A stretch of 47,606 bases of DNA from Gemmatimonadaceae bacterium (lineage in GTDB: Bacteria; Gemmatimonadota; Gemmatimonadetes; Gemmatimonadales; Gemmatimonadaceae): the NCBI GenBank assembly GCA_025927495.1, contig JAICLH010000002.1:1-47606 (forward strand), given 5' to 3'. Positions 28,162 to 39,927 of the stretch are shown one piece after another. The first letter of the stretch is position 1. Each line of letters starts with the position of its first letter. The translations under genes and the position numbers were made by a program. A model generated the notes under the pieces. That model was not told the origin of the DNA. It was given only the letters and a program-made list of their open reading frames with translations, and ran no database searches.

Positions 28162-28338
28162 CCGCGAGTCTGATCTCGGGTGATGGTGCCCAAGGTGCTG
28201 ACTTGGCGCTCTATCAAGCCGGTCGGTGGCCGCGTTCTTGCTCGCGTTTCCGGCGACGCCCGCGGGTCAGCTTCGCCAGCCCAAACTCTCGGTAGCAATG
28301 ACCGTGCTCAGCAGTAACGGCAGCAGGTAAAGGACGGC

Positions 28339-30081
<1,743 letters not shown>

Positions 30082-30115
30082 GGCGCGCGCGAGCCCGCGC
30101 GCTCCCTCCCTCCCG

Positions 30116-30769
30116 TTAGGCCTTTCGTTCCCTCCGCCATTCCAACCGATACGCCAACGCAGGCCCCCGCGTTCCCTCGTACGCGAGCTGCGCCATGAGC
30201 AGCGTGAACGGCTCCGTGTATCGCGCAATCCGGAGGGGCCCGGCATCGACCGGCTCGAATCCCACATCGCGAATCAGACGCGCTGCCGTCTTCTTTGCGC
30301 CGGCGTCGTCACCACAGTAGACGAGGCTCGGTCGCTTCCTGCTCCGGCGTCCGCTGAAGACAGTGAACAGGACTTCGCTCGGTACCGTGCTGAACGCCGA
30401 TACGACACGCGCCTTCGGCACCTTCTTCGCCAAAGTTTCCGAGCCCGACGACGTGTGTGCAACAACCAACGTCGTGTCATCGGCGTTCATGGGGAGCGAG
30501 CAGCTCACGATGACCTTTCCGGACACGTCGCCCGCCTTCTCGAGAACGTCGCTCACGCGTGACCAATGCACCGCGAGGAGCAAAGCATCCGCGGATTCCG
30601 CCGCCTCTGCCGGCGTACCGGATCGGGCGCCGTGTCCGGCGCTCTGCGCCAAGCGGTCGAGCTTGCGCTGATCGTGCGAGTAGCTGAACACGACGTGGTG
30701 ACCGACGCGGGCGAAGATGGTGCCGAGCTTGGCTCCCATCAAACCTGAGCCGAGTATGCCGATGCGCAT
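30116..30769 (-). CDS. NADPH:F420 oxidoreductase-like NAD(P)-binding protein
   Basis: MRIGILGSGLMGAKLGTIFARVGHHVVFSYSHDQRKLDRLAQ; Rossmann GxGxxG; start reset from track ORF. Confidence 0.8.
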   Translation of the reverse strand: MRIGILGSGLMGAKLGTIFARVGHHVVFSYSHDQRKLDRLAQSAGHGARSGTPAEAAESADALLLAVHWSRVSDVLEKAGDVSGKVIVSCSLPMNADDTTLVVAHTSSGSETLAKKVPKARVVSAFSTVPSEVLFTVFSGRRSRKRPSLVYCGDDAGAKKTAARLIRDVGFEPVDAGPLRIARYTEPFTLLMAQLAYEGTRGPALAYRLEWRRERKA

Positions 30770-30999
30770 CCGTTTCTCCGTTGCCAGGTATGAGCGAAGC
30801 CTTCGATGGCAATCGCCGCGCCGTCGGCGACGATCCTCTCGATCGCTCCAGGCATCCTTGTAGATATCCTTTGAACGCTGTTTGCTGGACCCCGCGGCGC
30901 CGGACGACTGCTCTTCCCATCGACCATCGACTGGTATTGACAACTTTGGCCGGTCACGCGATCCTTCCCATCGTCTATCGATAGGAAGGCCGCACGCAC

Positions 31000-31329
31000 A
31001 TGCAGACCGCCGCCGAGCTCCTGCCGGGAACGCTGGATCTCATCGTACTGCGCACGCTCGTTCGGGGGCCCATGCACGGCTACGGTATCGCGCAGCGCGT
31101 GAAGGAGATCTCGAAGGACGTGCTGCACGTAGGCGAGAGCTCGCTCTACCCTGCGCTCCAGCGCCTGCTGCTCGACGGATACGTGAAGGCGGAATGGGGT
31201 GCGTCCGAGAACAATCGGCGAGCGCGCTTCTACACGCTCACGGCGGCGGGGCGGCGTCAGCTCGCCACTGAGCGCGAGGAGTTCGAGCGGATCATCGGCG
31301 CCATCCACGCGGTTTTGCGGTTCGCCTGA
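31000..31329 (+). CDS. PadR-family regulator (ADOP-associated)
   Basis: MQTAAELLPGTLDLIVLRTLVRGPMHGYGIAQRVKEISKDVLHVGESSLYPALQRLLLDGYVKAEWGASENNRRARFYTLT. Confidence 0.93.
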   Translation: MQTAAELLPGTLDLIVLRTLVRGPMHGYGIAQRVKEISKDVLHVGESSLYPALQRLLLDGYVKAEWGASENNRRARFYTLTAAGRRQLATEREEFERIIGAIHAVLRFA

Positions 31330-31336
31330 GGTCGCC

Positions 31337-34018
31337 ATGCGCGTGCTCCGTCGTTTCGCCCACTGGATCCGGTCGCGCGGCCATCGTACCGAGCTGGACG
31401 ATGAGCTCGCGTTTCACCGCGAGATGGTGGAGCGCGATCTCGTGTCGCGCGGATGGACACCGGACTCGGCGCGTGTCGCCGCGCGGCGCGCGATGGGCAA
31501 CGAGACACTGAGCCGTGAGGAGGCGCGGTCGGTGTGGGTCTGGTGGTGGCTCGACGCGCTGCGCCAGGACGCCGCCTACACGGTGCGCAGCCTCCGCAAG
31601 AGTCCCGGCTTCACGGCCGCCGTCGTGCTCACGCTTGCGTTAGGCCTAGGCGCCAATGCCGCGATGTTCGCGGTGGTCGATCGGATCCTGTTTCGCGCAC
31701 CACCGCGGATGATCGACCCGGCCTCGGCGCACCGCACGTACCTGTATCGCACATCGGAAGGCATCGAGGCCGAGCGCAGCGGCCAGTACGTGCGCTACAC
31801 CGACCTCGCGCGGTGGACGTCGTCCTTCTCGCACATCGCGGCGGTCGAGGAACGGGCCCTGCCCGTGGGCACCGGTGATGCCACGCGCGAGCTGCCCATC
31901 GGCATCGTTACCGCGAGCTTCTTCGCGTTCTTCGACGCGCCGCCTGCGTTAGGCCGTTATTTCACGCCGGCCGAAGACACGCCGCCGGTCGGGGCAGCGG
32001 TAGCGGTGCTCACCGACGCGGCGTGGAAGACGCGGTATGGCGGACGGCGCGACGTGATCGGGTCCCCCATCACGATCGGGCCCACGCGCTTCACGATCAT
32101 CGGCGTCGCCCCTTCCGGCTTCGCGGGACTCTGGCCCGAGCGGCCGCCGGCGGCGTTCATCCCGGTCACCGCCTTCGGCCCGATGGACGGCGCGAGCACC
32201 TGGTGGTCATCATATGGTCATGCCATTGGCATCACGACGATCGTGCGCCGGAAGGCAGGCGTCAGCGTCGCGGCCGCGACCGCGGATCTCACCACCGCGC
32301 TCCGGCGGAGCTATCAGCATCAGATCGACGTCGAGGAGCCGAGTGCGGGCTTGACTCTGGCGTCGCTGCGGCCGCGTGCCGTGGTCGCGTCGATCCTGAG
32401 CGAGCGGGGTCCCGAAGCGTCGAGCTTCTCGCGTGTCGCGCTCTGGTTGTCGGGCGTCGCACTCATCGTCCTGCTCATCGCGTGCGCCAACGTGGCCAAC
32501 CTGCTCCTCGCGCGCAGCCTGCAGCGCCGGCGCGAGATCGCCGTGCGCATTGCGTTAGGCGTAAGCCGCGCGCGCCTCACGTCGCAGCTGATCCTCGAGG
32601 GCGTGCTGCTCGCGATCCTGGCCGGCGTGGCCGGCGTCGTGAGCGCCGCGTGGACGAGCTCGGCCATGCAACGGGTCTTTCTGCCTAACGACGTCTCGCC
32701 GGCGGTGCTCACCGACCCGCGCACGATCGCCTTGGCGATCGCCATCGCGCTCGTCGTCGGCATCGCGACGGGCATCGTGCCCGCGCTCCAGACCGGCCGC
32801 CGCAGCCTCACCGCCGACCTGAAAGCCGGCGCGCGCGAGGGCACGTATCAGCACGCACGTCTGCGCGGTGCGCTCCTCATCGCCCAAGGCGCCTTGTCGG
32901 TGCTGCTCCTGGTCGGCGCGGGGCTCTTCGTCCGCAGCCTGCGCAACGTACGCCATGTGCCGCTCGGCTACGATGCGAAGCCGGTCCTGGTGGTGGACCT
33001 CAACATGCGCGGGGTGGCGCTCGACAGCGCGCGCCTCGCCGCTCTCGACGAGCGCCTCCTCTCGGCGTCGTTAGGCATGGCGGGCGTCGAACACGCCACG
33101 CTCATGAAGACCACCCCCTTCGAGGGAATCATGTCGACCGCCCTGTTCGTCGCCGGTATCGACTCCGTCGACCGGCTCGGCGAGTTCGACCTGAACGGCG
33201 TGTCGCCCGACTATTTCGCGACGATGGGGACGCGCATCCTGCGCGGACGCGGGTTCGTACCGGCAGATGGACCGCGCTCGGCGCCGGTCATGATCGTGGG
33301 GGCGTCGATGGCGCGGGCCCTGTGGCCGCACGTGGACCCAATCGGAAAATGCGTTCGGCTCGCGGTGGCCGATGCGCCCTGCACCACCGTTGTCGGCGTC
33401 GCGCAGGACGTACACATGCACAGCGTCGGCGACGAGAGCGGCTACTACTTCTACTATCTACCGGCCGCGCAGATGACGCCGGACAACACGGGACTGTTCG
33501 TACGCGGGCGCGACCCCGCGCAACTCGCCGCGCCGCTCCGGAGCCGCCTGCAAACCGAGATGCCAGGCGCGTCGTATGTCACGGTGCGACCTTTGTCGGA
33601 GGTGGTGGGCGACCAGCAGCGCTCGTGGGAGGTTGGCGCCGAGGCGTTCTCTGCGTTAGGCGCGCTGGCGTTGGGCATGGCGGCGCTGGGCCTGTACAGC
33701 GTGATCGCCTACGGGGTGGTCCAACGAAAGCACGAGTTGGGCGTGCGCCTTGCCCTCGGGGCGCGGGGCGCCGACATCACCCGGCTCGTGGTCGGCGAGA
33801 GCCTCCGCGTCGCGCTCCTCGGCCTCGCGATCGGCGCCGGCGCGAGCCTCGGTGCCGCGCACTGGATCGCGCCACTGTTGTTTGAGGAATCGCCGCACGA
33901 CCCCGTCGTGTTCGGGTTGACCGGGCTGGTGCTGATCGCGGCCGCCATCGCCGCGAGCTGGCTGCCGGCACGCCGCGCCGCGCGCATGGACCCCACTACC
34001 GCACTGCAGGCTGGATGA
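31337..34018 (+). CDS. ABC transporter permease, ADOP-type
   Basis: MRVLRRFAHWIRSRGHRTELDDELAFHREMVERDLVSRGWTPDSARVAARRAMGN; DAAYTVRSLRKSPGFTAAVVLTLALGLGANAAMFAVVDRIL. Confidence 0.92.
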   Translation: MRVLRRFAHWIRSRGHRTELDDELAFHREMVERDLVSRGWTPDSARVAARRAMGNETLSREEARSVWVWWWLDALRQDAAYTVRSLRKSPGFTAAVVLTLALGLGANAAMFAVVDRILFRAPPRMIDPASAHRTYLYRTSEGIEAERSGQYVRYTDLARWTSSFSHIAAVEERALPVGTGDATRELPIGIVTASFFAFFDAPPALGRYFTPAEDTPPVGAAVAVLTDAAWKTRYGGRRDVIGSPITIGPTRFTIIGVAPSGFAGLWPERPPAAFIPVTAFGPMDGASTWWSSYGHAIGITTIVRRKAGVSVAAATADLTTALRRSYQHQIDVEEPSAGLTLASLRPRAVVASILSERGPEASSFSRVALWLSGVALIVLLIACANVANLLLARSLQRRREIAVRIALGVSRARLTSQLILEGVLLAILAGVAGVVSAAWTSSAMQRVFLPNDVSPAVLTDPRTIALAIAIALVVGIATGIVPALQTGRRSLTADLKAGAREGTYQHARLRGALLIAQGALSVLLLVGAGLFVRSLRNVRHVPLGYDAKPVLVVDLNMRGVALDSARLAALDERLLSASLGMAGVEHATLMKTTPFEGIMSTALFVAGIDSVDRLGEFDLNGVSPDYFATMGTRILRGRGFVPADGPRSAPVMIVGASMARALWPHVDPIGKCVRLAVADAPCTTVVGVAQDVHMHSVGDESGYYFYYLPAAQMTPDNTGLFVRGRDPAQLAAPLRSRLQTEMPGASYVTVRPLSEVVGDQQRSWEVGAEAFSALGALALGMAALGLYSVIAYGVVQRKHELGVRLALGARGADITRLVVGESLRVALLGLAIGAGASLGAAHWIAPLLFEESPHDPVVFGLTGLVLIAAAIAASWLPARRAARMDPTTALQAG

Positions 34019-34545
34019 TCAGCAGACGACAACATCCCTCCGGACGGCGCGGGCTGCTCGTCGCCGTGATGCTTGCTGCCGCGACCGCCTGCGCCGGCGC
34101 GCGCGGCACGCGTGCGGCCAACGAACGTCCGTACACGCCGCGCGCACGGACCATCACGATCACTACCGTCCCGCTGTTGGTACGGGAACAGCAACGCGTC
34201 TTTCCATTCCTAACGAAGGACTTCGCCAAGGGCGGCGTCCTCGATGGGAAAGAAGTCTATGCGTTCTCGCCGTCCACGGTCACCGTCGCGGAAGGCGACA
34301 CCATCCACTTCGTGTTCATTAATCCGGAAGACGACATTCACTCGTTTGTGCTCCCCGATTTCGCGGTCTCACTGCCCGCCCAACACACCACCGAAGCGAC
34401 CTACGTTGCCAAGCACGCGGGAATCTTTCCATTCACGTGCGCGATTCAATCGCACCTGCCGATGATGTGGGGGCAGCTCGTCGTCCTGTCAGGCGCGACG
34501 ATGACGGCGCGGCTGCCGTCCACGGAAAGGGATGGTGCGCGCTGA
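34015..34545 (+). CDS. Exported cupredoxin-like protein
   Basis: Signal peptide with Cys (AAATACAG); VAEGDTIHFVFINPEDDIHSFVLPDFAV...GIFPFTCAIQSHLPMMWGQLVV (H/C/H/M copper ligands). Confidence 0.8.
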   Translation: MISRRQHPSGRRGLLVAVMLAAATACAGARGTRAANERPYTPRARTITITTVPLLVREQQRVFPFLTKDFAKGGVLDGKEVYAFSPSTVTVAEGDTIHFVFINPEDDIHSFVLPDFAVSLPAQHTTEATYVAKHAGIFPFTCAIQSHLPMMWGQLVVLSGATMTARLPSTERDGAR

Positions 34546-34551
34546 CGCCGC

Positions 34552-34589
34552 GCGTGATGGGCTTCGCCGCTCCGGGAAGCCCATCACGC
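34552..34589. terminator. Bidirectional hairpin terminator between convergent genes
   Basis: GCGTGATGGGCTTC (34552-34565), 10-nt loop, GAAGCCCATCACGC (34576-34589): perfect 14-bp stem; no clear T-tract. Confidence 0.75.
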
Positions 34590-34613
34590 ACGAGCCGTGG
34601 CGCGCTGCCCCGC

Positions 34614-36194
34614 CTAACGGCCCGGCGCCGCCGACCGCCGCCAATCTCGAATGATCTCGAGGATGCCTTCCGACGGCTCCGCACCAGGTTCCCAGTCGGT
34701 GGGTGAGCCCGCGTCTAGCAGCAACCGGCCGACGGCCGCGAAGTCATGGCCGTTCTCGCCCTGTGACCGTTGGCCTTCGGCCGCCCACACAAGTGGTGTC
34801 CCATGGAACTCGGAGTCGCGTGCCGCCGCCGATGCGCCATGCGCGAGTAAGACCCGAACGGCGTCCGGCTGCCCGCTCATCGCCGCTGCGTGCAATCCCG
34901 TCTTGCCGATTTCGTCGTCGGCATGGTTGGGATCGAACCCGCACGCCAGCATCGTATCGAGCACGCGCGCGTCGCCGCGTTCCGCCGCCCGATAGAACGC
35001 CGCGTAGTGCTCGGCGCCTATCGTCTCGCGCAGAGTGGGGTTCACGGCGAGCATTGCCTGCGCGACTGCGCGATCACCGCGGCCGCACGCCGCCGCGAAG
35101 CGATCGACGTCGGAGAGCTCGGTGGCGCCGCCGTTGGCCGCGAGCCACTGCGCCACCGGGTCGTTGCCCGCTGTCGCCGCGACCGCATAGGGGGTGCGGC
35201 CGTCGCGCCGCGGGCGCGCGGGATCGGCGCCGCGCCGCACGAGCTCGGCGGCGAGGTCGGCGCTGCCGCGCCGTGCCACCACGTGCAGCGGCGTTTCTCC
35301 GTTAGGCGCGAAGACCGGGTCCGGATCGGCGCCGTGATCCAGCAGCCAGCGCGCGCCGTCGGTCGCGTCCGACCACGTGAGGATCGCGTAGAGTGTGGCG
35401 GAGCCGTCCGTGGCCCAGGTCTGATTGACGTCGGCGCCGTGCGCGAGCAGGAGGTCGAGCGCAGCGATGTTTCCGCCGCTCGCCGCGAGCGTGAGCGTCA
35501 CGCCGTCGTCTGGATTTGCGCCCGCGTGGAGCAGGACCTCGGCGAGGGGCAAGAGGTGGGCGACGCACACCGCGCCCCACAACGCCGGGCGGTGGACGCC
35601 GTGGTGCAGCCAGGGGAACCGCGTATTCGGATCGGCGCCGAGTGCGAGCAGGCGCCGCGCAATGGCGACGAGACCGCCCGCGCGGGCCGGTGGCCCGAAG
35701 CCTAACGCGGTGTGACAGACGTAGAGGAGCGGCGGCCAGTTGCGCGGCCCGCCGGGCTCCGTCGCCAGCGCGGGACTGTCCGTTAGGCGCGCAATGACGC
35801 GGTCCGCGTCGCCGAGGAGCAGCGCCGTGTGGAAATTGGCGTGCGCGACGGCCGGGTGCAGCGCGAGCAGCCGCGCGGCGCGCTCGGGTCGCACTTCGGT
35901 GGCCGCTTCGATGAACTGCGTCATGGCATCGCCTAACTGGAGCGTGAGCTCCTCGACGCGCGCCACGAGGGCCGTCCACGACGGGAATCCATGCTCGCGC
36001 GCAATCACCGACTGGGCGTCGTGCAGCGCGACCGACGCCGCAAGGGCAGCGTCGTCCCGGTGCTGGGCGAACGCCGGGAGGGTGCGGAGCCGCGCGAGTG
36101 CGGCGGCGTCACGGGCTCTCGCGGCGTGCAGCAGGTCCTTCGCCTGCCGCTTGAGCTGCTCGACATTCGGGCGCTCGGGTAACTGCGGCGTCAT
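34614..36194 (-). CDS. Ankyrin-repeat protein
   Basis: Repeats such as GGNIAALDLLLAHGADVNQTWATDGSATLYAIL, NGETPLHVVARRGSADLAAELVRRGADPARPRRDGRTPYAVA. Confidence 0.92.
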   Translation of the reverse strand: MTPQLPERPNVEQLKRQAKDLLHAARARDAAALARLRTLPAFAQHRDDAALAASVALHDAQSVIAREHGFPSWTALVARVEELTLQLGDAMTQFIEAATEVRPERAARLLALHPAVAHANFHTALLLGDADRVIARLTDSPALATEPGGPRNWPPLLYVCHTALGFGPPARAGGLVAIARRLLALGADPNTRFPWLHHGVHRPALWGAVCVAHLLPLAEVLLHAGANPDDGVTLTLAASGGNIAALDLLLAHGADVNQTWATDGSATLYAILTWSDATDGARWLLDHGADPDPVFAPNGETPLHVVARRGSADLAAELVRRGADPARPRRDGRTPYAVAATAGNDPVAQWLAANGGATELSDVDRFAAACGRGDRAVAQAMLAVNPTLRETIGAEHYAAFYRAAERGDARVLDTMLACGFDPNHADDEIGKTGLHAAAMSGQPDAVRVLLAHGASAAARDSEFHGTPLVWAAEGQRSQGENGHDFAAVGRLLLDAGSPTDWEPGAEPSEGILEIIRDWRRSAAPGR

Positions 36195-36558
36195 ACGTCC
36201 TCCATGCCGATAGCCGGCGGTCCGCAGGCTGGCCAGCACGGAGATGACGTGCAGTCACCGTGATTGGAGGAGTGGACTCAGTCCTTCGCGCGGACCCGCG
36301 TGCGCCTCCGGGCGCACGCCACAATAGTTCACGCCACGGGTTGCGTCGTCAACCCCGCTGCGCGCCCGTGCCAACCCGCGATGACGCTAGTGACCTTGCC
36401 GAGTGCGCGATGCATAGGGACCTCCAATGAACGGGATGTCAATCTTGATCGCCAACAAATCCCCTTGCGCCTTCAATGGAATGACGCGCGGCTACTGTTG
36501 TAAATCTGTCGCCCGGCGAGTCCCACACGTGCCAGCCACCGACGCAGGCCGCCAGACT

Positions 36559-37710
36559 TCACGAGACACCCTTCGCCGCGACGCCCACGACACCCGCCGC
36601 CAGGATCCAGATCGGTTCCGGAATCCGGCGTACGCGAGTCAGTAGCACCAGCGTTGCGATGGCTATCGCGATCGTTGGCCCGTCGACGATCGATCGTCTG
36701 CCTAACACGATGGCGGCGCCTGCTATCGCACCGGTCGCGGCAGCAGTCACGCCGTCGACGAACGCACGCACGCGCCGATCCGCTTTGAGGCGCTCGTACC
36801 GCGGAGCTGCGACCACGGTGATCGCGTACACCGGCGCGAACACGCCCAAGGCGGCAGCCGTCGCGCCGGCGAAACCACCGACCAGATATCCGATAAATGC
36901 GACTGTGATCACCACAGGCCCTGGCGTGATCAACGCCACCGCAACCGCGTCGAGGAATTGCCGGTCGGTCAGCCAGCGATGCTGCCGGACCACGCCGTCA
37001 TAGAGAAACGGTACGATCGCCAGTCCGCTTCCGAACACGAACAGCCCGGCCGACGCGAAAAATAGGAACAGCGCCGCGACCTCCGGCACGGACCCCGCGC
37101 CGTGCAGTCCACTCGTCAGTTGCGTTAGGTCCGAGAGCCCGCCGACGTAGGATGCCAGCGACTTGCTTCGTCGGGGCGGCGCCTTGACCACCATCGCGAT
37201 GACTCCGCACAGCACGAAGAGCCACACGAGCTCGGCCTCGCGCCACGCCGTGACGGCCGCGCACACGGCAAAGAGCGCCCACATCAGGCCATCGCGTCCG
37301 AGTGTCGTGCGTGTCAGCTTGATTGCACTCCGGGCAATGATGGCGATGACCGACGCGCCCACACCGTAGAAGGCGCCCTGCAGCCACGCGATCCCGCCAA
37401 AGCGCGCGTACATCGCGGCGAGCACCACAACCATGACAAACGATGGGCCCACGAACGCGAGGCCGGTGATCGTCGCGCCACGGACGCCGTGGCACACCCA
37501 CCCGAGATAGATCGCGAGTTGTGCCGCGAGCGGACCCGGCGCGAGCTGCGAGAACGCAAGCCCGTCCCGAAATTCCTGCGGCGTCACCCACTGGCGCTGC
37601 TCAACCAGCTCGCGCTCCATGTAGCCCACGAGCGCAATCGGGCCGCCGAAGCCGGTCGTCCCGAGATGCGCGAACAACAGGACGAGCTCGGAGCGTGTGG
37701 GACGCATCAC
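36559..37710 (-). CDS. chrA: Chromate transporter ChrA family
   Basis: LVLLFAHLGTTGFGGPIALVGYMERELVEQRQWVTPQEFRDGLAFSQLAPGPLAAQLAIYLGW. Confidence 0.95.
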   Translation of the reverse strand: MMRPTRSELVLLFAHLGTTGFGGPIALVGYMERELVEQRQWVTPQEFRDGLAFSQLAPGPLAAQLAIYLGWVCHGVRGATITGLAFVGPSFVMVVVLAAMYARFGGIAWLQGAFYGVGASVIAIIARSAIKLTRTTLGRDGLMWALFAVCAAVTAWREAELVWLFVLCGVIAMVVKAPPRRSKSLASYVGGLSDLTQLTSGLHGAGSVPEVAALFLFFASAGLFVFGSGLAIVPFLYDGVVRQHRWLTDRQFLDAVAVALITPGPVVITVAFIGYLVGGFAGATAAALGVFAPVYAITVVAAPRYERLKADRRVRAFVDGVTAAATGAIAGAAIVLGRRSIVDGPTIAIAIATLVLLTRVRRIPEPIWILAAGVVGVAAKGVS

Positions 37711-38687
37711 GTGCCCGCGGCGTACACGGCGTACAGGTCGTCGAACATGAGCGAGCCACGCTCGAGTCGGGCGTCGTCATCGGCGTAGCCGGCGGCCACG
37801 CCCGACAGCACGCGTTCAATGCCGGGCGCCTCATCGCGTCCGAATTTGTCGTCCCTGAGATCGATGTCGTGCACGATCTCGCCGATTGCGTGCAGCGCCG
37901 GATCATCCATGCGAAAACGATGGAGCAGCGTCTCGAAGGTGCAGCGCTCGCCTTCGTGGGTGAACTCGCCGTCGAACATGTCGAAGCGCAGCTCGCCGGC
38001 AGCCGGTCGGAACGCCGCCGGATCGACGAACTTGAACCGTGCGTCGCGGTCGATGAATCGGCGGATCAACCATGCGCTCGCGATGCGGTCGACAAAGATG
38101 CCCCGGCGCGTCACCCACGTGCGTCCACGCAGCGGGGCGGCGGCGACCATGCCTAACGGGTTCTCCTGTCCTCTCGACGGCATCACGGCTGCGGAAGCGG
38201 TGCGCAGCGCCTCCTCGGCCATGGCGCGCCCGGGAGCGCGGAAGAAGTCGATGGCGGCAACGGCGGCGAACCGTTTTTTCAATCGGGCGACCTGGTCCTC
38301 CGGACGGACGCTCCGCCCGTCAGCATCCGGGTCGCGTCGGCGCAGCGCGGCGCGCACCGCGCGCGCCGCGGCCGCGAGAGCCGCGTAGTCGCCGTCCCGA
38401 GCTCCACGGAACAGTGCGATGATCTGCTCATCGGTTAGGCCGTCCACGAAGTCCGCCTCGCAGATCGAGGCGTCGCCGCCCCCGTCGATGATCTCGGTCC
38501 GGACCCATTGGAAGTCCTCGAGCGATTGCGGTCGAGCGGGCAGCACGTACACCGACTTCTTGACGGGCACGGCACCGAGTCGCTGCAACCGGCGCCCGAT
38601 TTTGACGCGCAGGTAATCGGGCTTGGGCGGAATCTGGTGGATGAGGAGCAGCCACGGTCGTTCGCTCGTCGTGGGCGCTCGCGTCAT
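37707..38687 (-). CDS. chrB: ChrB-domain chromate resistance protein
   Basis: WLLLIHQIPPKPDYLRVKIGRRLQRLGAVPVKKSVYVLP...TWVTRRGIFVDRIASAWLIRRFIDRDARFKFVD; overlaps chrA start. Confidence 0.93.
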   Translation of the reverse strand: MTRAPTTSERPWLLLIHQIPPKPDYLRVKIGRRLQRLGAVPVKKSVYVLPARPQSLEDFQWVRTEIIDGGGDASICEADFVDGLTDEQIIALFRGARDGDYAALAAAARAVRAALRRRDPDADGRSVRPEDQVARLKKRFAAVAAIDFFRAPGRAMAEEALRTASAAVMPSRGQENPLGMVAAAPLRGRTWVTRRGIFVDRIASAWLIRRFIDRDARFKFVDPAAFRPAAGELRFDMFDGEFTHEGERCTFETLLHRFRMDDPALHAIGEIVHDIDLRDDKFGRDEAPGIERVLSGVAAGYADDDARLERGSLMFDDLYAVYAAGT

Positions 38688-38765
38688 GGCGGCGCGCCGA
38701 CGTCATGCCTAACGGACCGCGCGATCGGCGGCGCACCACTAACCTCTGTCATGGTCAATTTATAA

Positions 38766-38780
38766 TATCACAATTGAATC
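38766..38780 (+). promoter_or_regulatory. Direct repeat copy 1 TATCACAATTGAATC
   Basis: Identical 15-mer recurs at 38893-38907; lies in the AT-rich divergent chrB/DUF1259 promoter region. Confidence 0.6.
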
Positions 38781-38892
38781 ATCGCAACTCGGCCCTGGCG
38801 TCGTGGTACCGCGACCGGGTCGCGCCGCCACGTAAGCAACCAGAGCGGCGGAAGCTTGCGACATACCTTGCCTGCGCCGCGACGGGAAGTAT

Positions 38893-38907
38893 TATCACAA
38901 TTGAATC
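38893..38907 (+). promoter_or_regulatory. Direct repeat copy 2 TATCACAATTGAATC
   Basis: Identical to 38766-38780; ~33 bp upstream of the DUF1259 start. Confidence 0.6.
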
Positions 38908-38939
38908 CGACGCTTGATTGCTTACTACTGGGGGAGTCT

Positions 38940-39857
38940 ATGACACGTCTGTGGTCGCACGCCATCGGTGCTCTCCTGATCGTGGCCGTGCTCGCCGCCC
39001 GGCCGCGCGCGGCTCTCGCGCAAGGCGCCGCGTCCTGGTCGGCTGTCGAGCAAGCCTTGGGGCGGACGGGATCGGCGCAGCCCGGGGGCGTCATGAAGTT
39101 TTCCTTCCCGCGTCGCGACCTGCATGTCAGGGTCGGCAATGTCGATGTCCGGACCGCACTCGCGCTCGGGGGATGGGTCGCCTTCAAGCAGCTGGCGGAC
39201 GGCAAAGCCATGGCGATGGGCGATCTCGTTCTCACGGAAGACGAGGTCGAGCCAGTCATCTCGGCGTTGCAGCAAGGCGGGGTCGAACAAACGGCCCTGC
39301 ACAATCACCTGCTCGGCGCCGTGCCCAACGTCATGTATCTGCACATCGCCGGGCGCGGGAACGCTGTGACCATTGCCCGTGCGATCCGACACGCGCTCGA
39401 GGCGAGCAAGACACCGCTCGACACCGCGGCCGCGGTCGCTCCTCCCGCGCTTGACCTCGATACGGCGGCGATCGCCAAGGCGCTCGGCTATCCCGGAAAA
39501 GCCAGCGGTGGCGTGTACCAGGTCGGCGTGCCGCGTGCCGGGAAAATCACAGAAGGAACCGAGGAAGTCCCGGCATCGATGGGCACTGCGACATCCATCA
39601 ATTTTCAGTCGACCGGCGCCGGCAAAGCGGCGATCACCGGCGACTTCGTGCTGACGGGCAACGAGGTCAATCCCGTGATCCGCGTGCTTCGCGACAACGG
39701 CATCGAGATCACGGCGCTCCACAGCCACATGATCGGAGACACGCCGCACCTGTACTTCATGCACTACTGGGCGAACGACGATGCGATCAAGCTGGCCCGC
39801 GCCATGGGTGCCGCGCTCGCAAAGACGCAATCGGCGAGGCCTAACGGAAAAGCGTGA
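38940..39857 (+). CDS. Secreted DUF1259 (LppY/LpqO-type) protein, two repeats of the domain
   Basis: Signal peptide MTRLWSHAIGALLIVAVLAARPRAALAQ; paired GDLVLTEDEVEPVISALQQGGVEQTALHNHLLGAVPNVMYLHI and GDFVLTGNEVNPVIRVLRDNGIEITALHSHMIGDTPHLYFMHY. Confidence 0.9.
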   Translation: MTRLWSHAIGALLIVAVLAARPRAALAQGAASWSAVEQALGRTGSAQPGGVMKFSFPRRDLHVRVGNVDVRTALALGGWVAFKQLADGKAMAMGDLVLTEDEVEPVISALQQGGVEQTALHNHLLGAVPNVMYLHIAGRGNAVTIARAIRHALEASKTPLDTAAAVAPPALDLDTAAIAKALGYPGKASGGVYQVGVPRAGKITEGTEEVPASMGTATSINFQSTGAGKAAITGDFVLTGNEVNPVIRVLRDNGIEITALHSHMIGDTPHLYFMHYWANDDAIKLARAMGAALAKTQSARPNGKA

Positions 39858-39927
39858 TCGCGCCGCACGATTCAGTGCGCGCCGAGCCGGTGCCGGGGAG
39901 CCGACACGCGCGTTCATTGGCGATCGG

